DNA from: Erysipelotrichaceae bacterium
Lineage (GTDB): Bacteria > Bacillota_I > Bacilli_A > Erysipelotrichales > Erysipelotrichaceae
DNA length: 9,549 bases
NCBI GenBank assembly: GCA_003520745.1
Contig: DOUE01000044.1
Location: 35,400 to 44,948, forward strand
Reading direction: 5' to 3'
Of this stretch, positions 1 to 5,865 are shown piece after piece; within the stretch, counting starts at the first letter, position 1; each line of letters starts with the position of its first letter. The notes under the pieces are model-generated. The model was not told where the DNA came from, made no database searches, and saw nothing but the letters and a program-made list of their open reading frames with translations. The translations under genes were made by a program, and so were the position numbers.

Positions 1-225
1 AAGGAAAACCTCGAAATCTATTTCAAATACATCGATGAGGATTACAAGAATTTGCGGAAAATGCTTGGGATCGAGCCCCTTAAGGTTACCGTCCTTCCCT
101 CAGGCAGTATCCAGAAGTATCAGAACACAATCAAGCACAAAGTCAGCAAAGTCAATCCGTCCCATTACGATGTGACGGAGATCTTGAAAATCGCCTTCCA
201 AGGGTCGGGAGGGATCTTCTCATGA
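1..225 (+). CDS. C-terminal fragment, possibly of a GH3/acyl-adenylating family protein
   Basis: The window opens inside an open reading frame (frame 1) that gives 74 residues and stops at TGA 223-225. The start lies upstream of the window. The fragment has no transmembrane segment or signal. It contains a DEDY..LRK helix, a strand-turn of the form KVTVLPSGS, then a basic KHKVSKV stretch and a closing helix containing EILKIAF. The order DY-x-x-R, V-x-V-L-P-x-G-[ST], K-V-x-[RK]-x, EIL resembles the C-terminus of bacterial GH3-type acyl-adenylating enzymes, and more loosely that of PaaK-like CoA ligases. This is pattern resemblance from memory, not a database match, and the catalytic core is not visible. 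The coding call is firm; the family is tentative. The stop overlaps the next start (ATGA, 222-225), so the two genes are probably cotranscribed and translationally coupled. Confidence 0.6.
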   Translation, partial: KENLEIYFKYIDEDYKNLRKMLGIEPLKVTVLPSGSIQKYQNTIKHKVSKVNPSHYDVTEILKIAFQGSGGIFS

Positions 226-2792
226 TCGATCAACTCCTGGTCGTATTGTATTGGGGATTACCCAGTCTTTCGTTAGCGTTCGCCCTGACGATTTTGATCA
301 TTCTGGGATTGTCGAAGAAGGACAATCTCATCAAATCGTTCATGTTCATGATGATCAGCATGGCGGTCTGGTCTTCGACTTCCTTGCTGATGAAAATGAA
401 CGTCGCGCCGGGCACCTTGTTCTGGAACCGCTTCATGGTCGCTGCCTTGGTCATGATCCCGTTTGGCGCCTATATCTTCTTCACCATCTACATCCGGATG
501 AAACGCCGTTTGTCGATCTTCTTCTGGACCATTATGATCGGCATCATCCTCGTCCTGAACTCGATGGGGTTGACCACGTTGACCGCTGAAATGGTCGCGA
601 CACCTGGAGTATCGCCCTACGTCGAACTTCAATATGAAATCGGCATCGCTTCGTATTTCTGTTACGGAGCCATTTTCGCACTATTGGTCGTGTGTCTGCT
701 TCTCGCCCGTAAGGAATATAAGAGCGCGAAGCCCTATACGACCGGACTGAAGAACATCATCATCGCGCTGTTCGTCCTGTTTGTCGGATTCGGAGCGAAC
801 TTGGTCCCAGTCATCGGGAAATATCCGATCGACTTCGCGGCCGGGGCGATCGCTTCCGTCTACTTCATGACCGCGATCTATAAGAACCGCGTCCTTGAAC
901 TGAAGTTCGTCATCACCAAAGCGGTCATTTTCACCGCCTTGTTGACAGCGATCACCATCGGAAGCATCTACGCCGTCAACGCCTTGATTTCAACCTTCAA
1001 TGCGATGAATACCGGCTTGGATCAGAACTTGTTCATCCTGGTCGTCACCTTCGTCTCCTTGTTGGTTTTCCAACCGTTGTTCAAGATGATCTACAACCTC
1101 GTCAACAATTTCTTCTACAAAGATGAAAACCGTCGTAACAACCTGATCAAGCATTTCACCCTGCGTATCGCCAATAACCTCGACTTGGGTTTGATCATCG
1201 AAGACTTGATGCGTGTCATTTCCGAAGTCAGTTCCAACGAACGCAACTATATCTTCTTGCGGAACATGGATGAAGACCGCTTCGATTTCTATGCCTCGGG
1301 TAAGAAACTCGACCGCGTCGCGATGAGCTTCGCCAATACCCATCCGATCGTCCGTTGGTTCGAACAGACCGACGACATCATTTTCAGTAAAAACATGGAT
1401 ACCCATCCGTTCTTCAAGACGATGTGGGACACCGATCGGATGCAACTGAATCAAATCCTCATGGAAGCCGCCATCCCGTTGAAATACAACAGTAAATTGA
1501 TCGGGATTTTGGTGATGTGCAGCAAGGATATCCGTTCGATCAAGGACATCGACAACATCGAGCAGCTTTCGATGGTTTGCGTCACCGCGTCGATCGCGAT
1601 CTCCAACGCCCGTCTGTATGAAAAAGCGAAGACGGAAGCCCAGATGGATGCGGTCACCTCCGTATTCAACTACCGTTATTTCATGGATAAACTCATTTCG
1701 GTCACAGCGGATCGAAAACGCGGTACGACCGCGGTTTGCCTGGTCGGTCTGGATATGTTTACAGTCTACAACGACATCTACGGACACTATGCCGGGGATG
1801 CGGTCTTGATCAAGATCGCCTCGATCATCAAGCAGGTCTGCGGGTCCTACGGCACCATCAGCCGCTACGCCGGGGATATCTTCGCCGTCGTGCTGCCGTT
1901 CATGGATACCAAGCAGTCCTATGAGATGATGGAGAAGATCCGGTCCCAAGTCGAAGGGACGTCGATGTCGCCTGAAGAAGACACACCCCGCCACGTCACC
2001 GTCAGTATCGGGATCAGCGTGTTCCCCAACCAATCCAAAGATGATAAGGAATTATTGAAACATACGACCTTGGCGTTGTCCGAAGCGAAGAAGACCGGTC
2101 GCAACAAAACGGTGATCTACAATTCCGAAATGGAAGAACTGGGACATAGCACCAACGAGAACGACGAGAACCAGATGGCGACGATCTACGCCTTGACCGC
2201 GGCGATCGATGCGAAAGACCACTTTACCTTCGGGCATTCACAACGTGTCGCGAAATACGCGACGGCGATCGCCGAAGCGATGGGGGCCAAGTCGGAAGAA
2301 GTCGAAATCATCCGCCAAGCCAGTCTGTTACACGACATCGGGAAGATCGGGATTTCGGAAAACGTCCTCACTAAGATGACGCGTCTGACGACGGATGAAT
2401 ATGAAACCATGAAGAAACACGTGGATTTGTCGATTACGATCATCAAATACCTGCCTTCCTTCAACAAGGTTATCCCGAGTGTCATCGGGCACCATGAACG
2501 GTGGGACGGAAAAGGCTATCCACGTCGCATCAAAGGCGATAACATCGCGTTCGGCGCACGTTGCATCGCGATTTCCGACGCTTTCGACGCAATCACGTCC
2601 GACCGCCATTACAAATCCTACATGAGCATCGAATACGCCTTGGAAGAGATTCTACGTAACGCCGGCAGCCAATTCGACCCAGTGATGGCGGAGATGTTCG
2701 TCCGACTGGTGAAAGAGGGAAGACTCATCGTCGAACCCACCCGCAGTAACCAATACGCCAAGACGTCCAGTTTCGAACAAACCATTTCCTAA
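222..2792 (+). CDS. Membrane sensor protein: multi-TM, GAF-like, degenerate GGDEF, intact HD-GYP (c-di-GMP phosphodiesterase)
   Basis: An 856-residue protein that probably hydrolyses cyclic di-GMP at the membrane. Residues 1-290 hold about eight or nine hydrophobic segments (near 8-30, 39-57, 70-91, 98-118, 139-162, 177-198, 203-219, 230-256, 269-290), like the multi-pass N-termini of some bacterial sensor kinases. Residues about 310-470 look like a GAF domain with unknown ligand. A GGDEF-family domain spans about 474-640 but its signature is AGDIF (550-554). The first metal-binding Asp of the family (PleD D327) is Gly509, and no RxxD I-site precedes the signature; Asn517 and Asp526 of the GTP-binding pocket remain. 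The HD-GYP domain (about 655-845) is complete: His672, HDIGK 704-708, HHERWDGKGYP 757-767 and Asp786. The likely net activity is c-di-GMP breakdown, with the GGDEF acting as a GTP-binding regulatory module. The start ATG 222 has GGGAGG at 207-212 and overlaps the upstream stop. The substrate and the sensed signal are inferred. Confidence 0.93.
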   Translation: MIDQLLVVLYWGLPSLSLAFALTILIILGLSKKDNLIKSFMFMMISMAVWSSTSLLMKMNVAPGTLFWNRFMVAALVMIPFGAYIFFTIYIRMKRRLSIFFWTIMIGIILVLNSMGLTTLTAEMVATPGVSPYVELQYEIGIASYFCYGAIFALLVVCLLLARKEYKSAKPYTTGLKNIIIALFVLFVGFGANLVPVIGKYPIDFAAGAIASVYFMTAIYKNRVLELKFVITKAVIFTALLTAITIGSIYAVNALISTFNAMNTGLDQNLFILVVTFVSLLVFQPLFKMIYNLVNNFFYKDENRRNNLIKHFTLRIANNLDLGLIIEDLMRVISEVSSNERNYIFLRNMDEDRFDFYASGKKLDRVAMSFANTHPIVRWFEQTDDIIFSKNMDTHPFFKTMWDTDRMQLNQILMEAAIPLKYNSKLIGILVMCSKDIRSIKDIDNIEQLSMVCVTASIAISNARLYEKAKTEAQMDAVTSVFNYRYFMDKLISVTADRKRGTTAVCLVGLDMFTVYNDIYGHYAGDAVLIKIASIIKQVCGSYGTISRYAGDIFAVVLPFMDTKQSYEMMEKIRSQVEGTSMSPEEDTPRHVTVSIGISVFPNQSKDDKELLKHTTLALSEAKKTGRNKTVIYNSEMEELGHSTNENDENQMATIYALTAAIDAKDHFTFGHSQRVAKYATAIAEAMGAKSEEVEIIRQASLLHDIGKIGISENVLTKMTRLTTDEYETMKKHVDLSITIIKYLPSFNKVIPSVIGHHERWDGKGYPRRIKGDNIAFGARCIAISDAFDAITSDRHYKSYMSIEYALEEILRNAGSQFDPVMAEMFVRLVKEGRLIVEPTRSNQYAKTSSFEQTIS

Positions 2793-2819
2793 AGGTCCGC
2801 AAGGACCTTTAGTCGTTTT
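2790..2819 (+). terminator. Probable intrinsic terminator after the HD-GYP gene
   Basis: A perfect 9-bp stem (TAAAGGTCC 2790-2798 pairing with GGACCTTTA 2803-2811) encloses a GCAA tetraloop. The stem starts on the TAA stop codon itself. The T-tract is short and displaced (TTTT at 2816-2819, after GTCG), so termination may be partial and readthrough into ldh is possible. Confidence 0.6.
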
Positions 2820-2834
2820 CACAGTATTTCACAG
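2817..2834 (+). repeat. Tandem TTTCACAG direct repeat upstream of ldh
   Basis: Two identical octamers TTTCACAG lie at 2817-2824 and 2827-2834, exactly 10 bases apart (one helical turn), in the short gap between the hairpin and the ldh ribosome binding site. Their phase and position suit a protein-binding site. No matching TGTGAAA arm is nearby, so this is not a classic inverted-repeat operator. I could not place a convincing -35/-10 pair for ldh: the TATCCT at 2845-2850 would start transcription on top of the Shine-Dalgarno sequence. Regulatory function is inferred. Confidence 0.4.
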
Positions 2835-2867
2835 GACTTTTGTCTATCCTAAAGGGAGGAGGCAGAT

Positions 2868-3821
2868 ATGCAAACAACGAAAATCTCAATCATCGGCGCA
2901 GGCTTCGTCGGATCGACGAGCGCCTTCGCCATCATGGACGAAGGGTTGTCCAGTGAAATCGTACTGGTCGACGTGAATATGGAGAAGGCGGAAGCCGAGG
3001 CGATGGATCTTCGCCACGGTGCGGCGTTTGTCAAGGCGGTCGATATCGTCAGCGGTACGATCGAAGATACGAAGAATTCCGATTTGATCATCATCACGGC
3101 GGGGATCGGCCCCAAACCCGGTGAATCCAGACTCGATATCCTGAAGAAAAACATCCCCATCTTCAAATCCATCGTCCCGCAGCTTGTCAAGTATAGCCCC
3201 AAAGCCATCTTCCTTGTCGTTTCCAACCCGGTCGATGTGCTGACGTACCTTACCTATACCTATTCCGGTCTTCCTTCCAACCGGGTCTTCGGTTCGGGAA
3301 CCGTTTTGGATACCTCGCGTTTCAAGTCCATTCTATCCAAATCTTTCGATGTCGACGCCAGAAACATCCATGCCTACATCATCGGCGAGCACGGGGATTC
3401 GGAAATCGCCGCATGGAGCGCGACGAAGATCGCCGGGATGAGCGTCGATCAATACGCCCTTGACGTCATGGGCAAGCTCGAGCCGGGGTTCAAGGAGCGG
3501 ATCCACCATGAAGTGAAGAACGCCGCCTACGAAATCATCAATCGGAAAGGATATACCAACTACGCCGTGGCCTTATCCGTTCGCAGAATCGTGGAAGCGG
3601 TATTGCGCGACGAGAAGTCGATTTTGACCGTCAGCGCCTTGTTTAGCGGTCAGGAGGGGATATCGGATGTCTACATGGCGATGCCCTGCGTGGTCTCCAG
3701 AAACGGCGTAGAGCGCATTTTACCGATCCCTTTGGACCCCTATGAGAAAGAAAGCCTCAGAAAATCTGCCGAAATCCTGAAATCTTCCATCATTGACATC
3801 GAATCATTTCAACCAGGCTAA
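2868..3821 (+). CDS. ldh: L-lactate dehydrogenase
   Basis: A 317-residue, full-length member of the lactate/malate dehydrogenase family, predicted to reduce pyruvate to L-lactate with NADH in the cytoplasm and so regenerate NAD+ in fermentation. Visible motifs are the Rossmann fingerprint GAGFVG (10-15), Asp35 at the end of the second strand (NAD rather than NADP), the substrate loop around 79-91 with catalytic Arg88, SNPVD (119-123), LDTSR (147-151) with the catalytic-pair Asp148 and substrate-binding Arg151, catalytic His175 in GEHGDSE, and the later GYTNYAVA segment. At the classic specificity position, Gln in lactate and Arg in malate dehydrogenases, this protein has Pro82. The position matching the Arg of the fructose-1,6-bisphosphate site is Lys153, while the partner His168 is kept. 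A strong Shine-Dalgarno GGGAGGAGG (2854-2862) lies 5 bases before ATG 2868. Lactate dehydrogenase is the best call, but a related 2-hydroxyacid substrate is possible given Pro82. Confidence 0.9.
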   Translation: MQTTKISIIGAGFVGSTSAFAIMDEGLSSEIVLVDVNMEKAEAEAMDLRHGAAFVKAVDIVSGTIEDTKNSDLIIITAGIGPKPGESRLDILKKNIPIFKSIVPQLVKYSPKAIFLVVSNPVDVLTYLTYTYSGLPSNRVFGSGTVLDTSRFKSILSKSFDVDARNIHAYIIGEHGDSEIAAWSATKIAGMSVDQYALDVMGKLEPGFKERIHHEVKNAAYEIINRKGYTNYAVALSVRRIVEAVLRDEKSILTVSALFSGQEGISDVYMAMPCVVSRNGVERILPIPLDPYEKESLRKSAEILKSSIIDIESFQPG

Positions 3822-3826
3822 AAAGG

Positions 3827-3835
3827 TGCTATAAT
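3827..3835 (+). promoter_or_regulatory. Extended -10 promoter of typA
   Basis: The sequence TGCTATAAT is a perfect TGn plus consensus -10 hexamer (TATAAT 3830-3835) in the gap after the ldh stop. The region about 17 bases upstream (TTTCAA 3807-3812, inside the ldh 3' end) is a weak -35, and a TTGACA at 3793-3798 is too far away (31 bases) to pair with it. Transcription would start near 3842, leaving a leader of about 20 bases before the ATG. This gives typA its own promoter even if ldh transcripts also read through; I see no terminator between the two genes. Confidence 0.75.
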
Positions 3836-3850
3836 AAAGTGTCTTTTGAA

Positions 3851-3857
3851 AGAAGGG
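3851..3857 (+). promoter_or_regulatory. Ribosome binding site that fixes the typA start
   Basis: AGAAGGG lies 5 bases before ATG 3863. An in-frame GTG at 3839 would add eight residues, but it has no Shine-Dalgarno sequence and lies at or before the predicted transcription start. The residues after ATG 3863 also match the usual short lead into the TypA P-loop. ATG 3863 is therefore the better start. Confidence 0.75.
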
Positions 3858-3862
3858 TTCCA

Positions 3863-5701
3863 ATGAGTCATATCAAGATGATTAATATCGCCGTCATTGC
3901 GCACGTCGATGCCGGGAAGAGCACGCTGGTCGATGCCTTCCTTGCCCAAAGCAACGTATTTCGTAAAAACGAGGAAGTCGTAGAACAGGTCATGGACAGC
4001 AATGCGCTCGAACGTGAACGCGGCATCACCATCTATTCCAAAAACTGTTCCGTCTATCATAACGACGTCAAAATCAACATTGTCGACACGCCCGGGCATG
4101 CCGACTTTTCAAGCGAAGTCGAGCGGATCATCCGCACCGTCGACACCGTCATCCTGCTTGTGGATGCCAGCGAAGGGCCGATGCCGCAGACCCGCTTCGT
4201 CCTTCAGAAGTCGCTCGAACTCGGATTGAAACCGATCCTCCTCATCAACAAGATCGATAAACAGGACCAACGCGCCGAAGTCGTCGTGGATCTGGTCTAT
4301 GACCTCTTCCTATCGTTAGAAGCAACCGACGAACAGCTGGATTTCCCGATCCTTTACGGTATCGCCCGTCAAGGCATCGTGAAACATCATCCCGACGATG
4401 AATCCGATTCGATCGAACCCCTTTTCGAAACCATCGTCAAACATGTCGGATCCTATCCGGATTATGACGATGAACCCGTACAAATGCAGGTCAGTTCGTT
4501 GGCGTACGATGAGTACATCGGACGCTTAGGGATCGGACGCCTTTACAAAGGGGTATTGAAGGTCGGCCAAAGCGTGATCATCGCGAAAGGTAAGTCCCAG
4601 GTACGTCAAACCGTATCCCAACTCTTCATCTATGAAGGCTTGAAGCGTGTTCCGGTCAAGGAAGCGCAAAGCGGCGAAATCGTCATCATCGGCGGGATCG
4701 CGGACATCTCCATCGGGGATACGCTCTGTGATCCGCAAAACGTCAACCCACTGCCTTTGATCCCCATCGAAGAACCGACCTTATCCATGAATTTTCTGGT
4801 CAACACGTCTCCGTTTGCGGGTAAGAGCGGCAAGTACGTCACGTCGCGAAACATCCGTGAACGATTAACGAAAGAATTGGAAGTCAATGTCGGATTACGG
4901 GTCGAAGAACTCGAATCCACCGATAAATTCAAAGTCTCGGGTCGCGGTGAACTCCACTTGACGATCCTTGTTGAAAACATGCGCCGGGAAGGGTTCGAAC
5001 TCGCGGTTTCCAAACCCGAAGTCATTTTCCGCTATATCGCCGGTGTCCGCAACGAACCGATGGAGCAGATCATCATCACCGTCCCCACCGAATATTCAGG
5101 CGTCATCATCACCAAAATGAACCAACGCAAAGCGCAGATGGTCAATATGGATGAAAAGAACGGCTACGTCATGATGGAGTGGCGTGCCGCCACCCGTGCC
5201 CTCATCGGTTATCGCGGCGAGTTCATCAACGATACCCGCGGAGAAGGAACCATGGTCCGTCAGTTCGCCGGCTATGGCGAATATGTCGGCGAAGTCCCGC
5301 AACGTCAGTTGGGTGCGATGATTTCAACCGAAACCGGAATGTCGATGACCTACTCGATCTTCAACCTTCAAGAACGCGGCCAGTTCTTCATCGGAGCCGC
5401 CGAACCGGTATATGAAGGTCAGATCATCGGGATGAGTTCACGCGACCTCGATATGGAAGTCAACCCTACGAAAAACAAAAAGCTGACCGCGATCCGTTCC
5501 AGCGGAAACGACGAAGCGATGCGCTTGGTCACACCGCGTCAGATCACCTTGGAATACGCCGTCGAATTCATCCGCGATGATGAATTGGTGGAAGTCACCC
5601 CCGATGCGATCCGTCTGCGTAAGAAGCATTTGTCTCTGATCGAACGCAAATCGGCCTATCGCAACGCACGCAACGAAGCGGAAGACGCCAACGAAGATTA
5701 A
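3863..5701 (+). CDS. typA: Translational GTPase TypA/BipA
   Basis: A 612-residue ribosome-associated GTPase of the EF-G-like translation factor family, close to the usual TypA length (about 610). TypA/BipA acts on the ribosome in 50S assembly and stress or cold adaptation (family knowledge). GTPase motifs: G1 AHVDAGKST (13-21), G2 RERGIT (51-56), G3 DTPGH (75-79) with catalytic His79, G4 NKID (129-132). Domain II and III sequences include SPFAGKSGKYVTSR and KVSGRGELHL. The TypA-specific C-terminal domain is recognisable by LIGYR, VYEGQIIG, KKLTAIRSSG and DDELVEVTP. Departures from the usual TypA sequence are AHVDAGKS instead of AHVDHGKT, DFSSE instead of DFGGE, and ATRALIGYR instead of P[SA]RGLIG[YF]R. 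The first makes the P-loop look like EF-G or TetM, but the C-terminal domain rules out a ribosome-protection protein. The start is ATG 3863, set by its RBS and promoter. The gene ends in a strong terminator. Confidence 0.95.
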   Translation: MSHIKMINIAVIAHVDAGKSTLVDAFLAQSNVFRKNEEVVEQVMDSNALERERGITIYSKNCSVYHNDVKINIVDTPGHADFSSEVERIIRTVDTVILLVDASEGPMPQTRFVLQKSLELGLKPILLINKIDKQDQRAEVVVDLVYDLFLSLEATDEQLDFPILYGIARQGIVKHHPDDESDSIEPLFETIVKHVGSYPDYDDEPVQMQVSSLAYDEYIGRLGIGRLYKGVLKVGQSVIIAKGKSQVRQTVSQLFIYEGLKRVPVKEAQSGEIVIIGGIADISIGDTLCDPQNVNPLPLIPIEEPTLSMNFLVNTSPFAGKSGKYVTSRNIRERLTKELEVNVGLRVEELESTDKFKVSGRGELHLTILVENMRREGFELAVSKPEVIFRYIAGVRNEPMEQIIITVPTEYSGVIITKMNQRKAQMVNMDEKNGYVMMEWRAATRALIGYRGEFINDTRGEGTMVRQFAGYGEYVGEVPQRQLGAMISTETGMSMTYSIFNLQERGQFFIGAAEPVYEGQIIGMSSRDLDMEVNPTKNKKLTAIRSSGNDEAMRLVTPRQITLEYAVEFIRDDELVEVTPDAIRLRKKHLSLIERKSAYRNARNEAEDANED

Positions 5702-5723
5702 CGGGAACATTTCCCGTTTTTTT
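5700..5723 (+). terminator. Strong intrinsic terminator after typA
   Basis: A perfect 8-bp stem (AACGGGAA 5700-5707 with TTCCCGTT 5711-5718), a CAT loop and an uninterrupted T-tract running to 5723 form a textbook rho-independent terminator. It overlaps the typA stop codon and separates ldh-typA from the flavodiiron gene. Confidence 0.92.
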
Positions 5724-5731
5724 ATGCAGAC

Positions 5732-5760
5732 ATTGTATAAAATCGGTTGATTTTCACAAT
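5732..5760. repeat. Imperfect palindrome upstream of the flavodiiron gene
   Basis: ATTGTATAAAATC (5732-5744) is followed by GGTT and then GATTTTCACAAT (5749-5760). The arms pair as 6 bp next to the loop plus 5 bp at the base, 11 bp in all, with a 2x1 mismatch between. The 5752-5760 part of the right arm contains the first TTCACAA box. It lies about 60-100 bases before the predicted transcription start, so it is more likely an operator or activator site than part of the mRNA. The outer TTGT...ACAA ends recall redox-repressor sites, but the spacing is too long for a standard Rex operator. Confidence 0.4.
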
Positions 5761-5777
5761 TAATAAAATGTTCACAA
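5752..5777 (+). repeat. Direct TTCACAA repeats upstream of the flavodiiron gene
   Basis: TTCACAA occurs at 5753-5759 and 5771-5777, 18 bases apart start to start, around an AT-rich spacer. The same core (TTTCACA) is doubled upstream of ldh. Both downstream genes oxidise NADH, so a shared regulator is a reasonable guess. The heptamer is short, and TTCACAG also occurs once before tgt (8492-8498), so chance cannot be excluded. Confidence 0.35.
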
Positions 5778-5779
5778 AT

Positions 5780-5812
5780 GTCGGGTACTTGAGTTCTATA
5801 TGACGGTCGGGT
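5780..5812 (+). repeat. Direct GTCGGGT repeats in the flavodiiron promoter region
   Basis: GTCGGGT occurs at 5780-5786 and 5806-5812, 26 bases apart start to start. The second copy ends just before the extended -10 element, in the space between the -35 and -10 positions. The GC-rich heptamers stand out in an AT-rich gap and may be a binding site close to RNA polymerase. Function is not shown. Confidence 0.3.
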
Positions 5813-5814
5813 TA

Positions 5815-5823
5815 TGCTATCAT
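5815..5823 (+). promoter_or_regulatory. Extended -10 promoter of the flavodiiron gene
   Basis: TGCTATCAT is a TGn element plus a 5/6 match to TATAAT (5818-5823). No good -35 hexamer lies 17 bases upstream (TCTATA 5795-5800). A TTGAGT at 5789-5794 would pair, at 18 bases, with the alternative hexamer TATGCT (5813-5818). Transcription would start near 5830, giving a leader of about 36 bases. The weak -35 fits a promoter that needs an activator or is controlled by the upstream repeats. Confidence 0.5.
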
Positions 5824-5865
5824 TGAACCATACGGAAAGATACTTTCCCTATTTTGGAGGCAAAC

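Noticed and set aside
990..2033. Long antisense open frame (347 codons) across the GGDEF region
   Set aside because: It lies wholly opposite a gene with clear domains and reads as His/Asp/Arg-rich sequence without recognisable motifs. The C-ending codon preference of the real gene keeps this antisense frame free of stops.
2817..2850. A sigma-70 promoter for ldh made of TTCACA and TATCCT
   Set aside because: Spacings of 21 or 11 bases are wrong, and the transcript would begin within the Shine-Dalgarno sequence. The ldh promoter remains unlocated; partial readthrough from upstream is possible.
3839..3862. GTG start for typA eight codons upstream
   Set aside because: It lies at or before the predicted transcription start and has no ribosome binding site, while ATG 3863 has AGAAGGG at the right distance.
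3863..5701. Tetracycline ribosomal protection protein, suggested by the AHVDAGK P-loop
   Set aside because: The C-terminal half has TypA-specific segments (LIGYR, VYEGQIIG, DDELVEVTP) and the length and middle domains fit TypA.
5732..5777. A standard Rex operator before the flavodiiron gene
   Set aside because: TTGT and ACAA ends exist, but the palindrome is about 27 bases between them rather than the usual 18, and the other TTCACAA copies are direct repeats.
5854..5865. TTG start for the flavodiiron gene four codons upstream
   Set aside because: The TTG is part of the TTGGAGG ribosome binding site serving ATG 5866.
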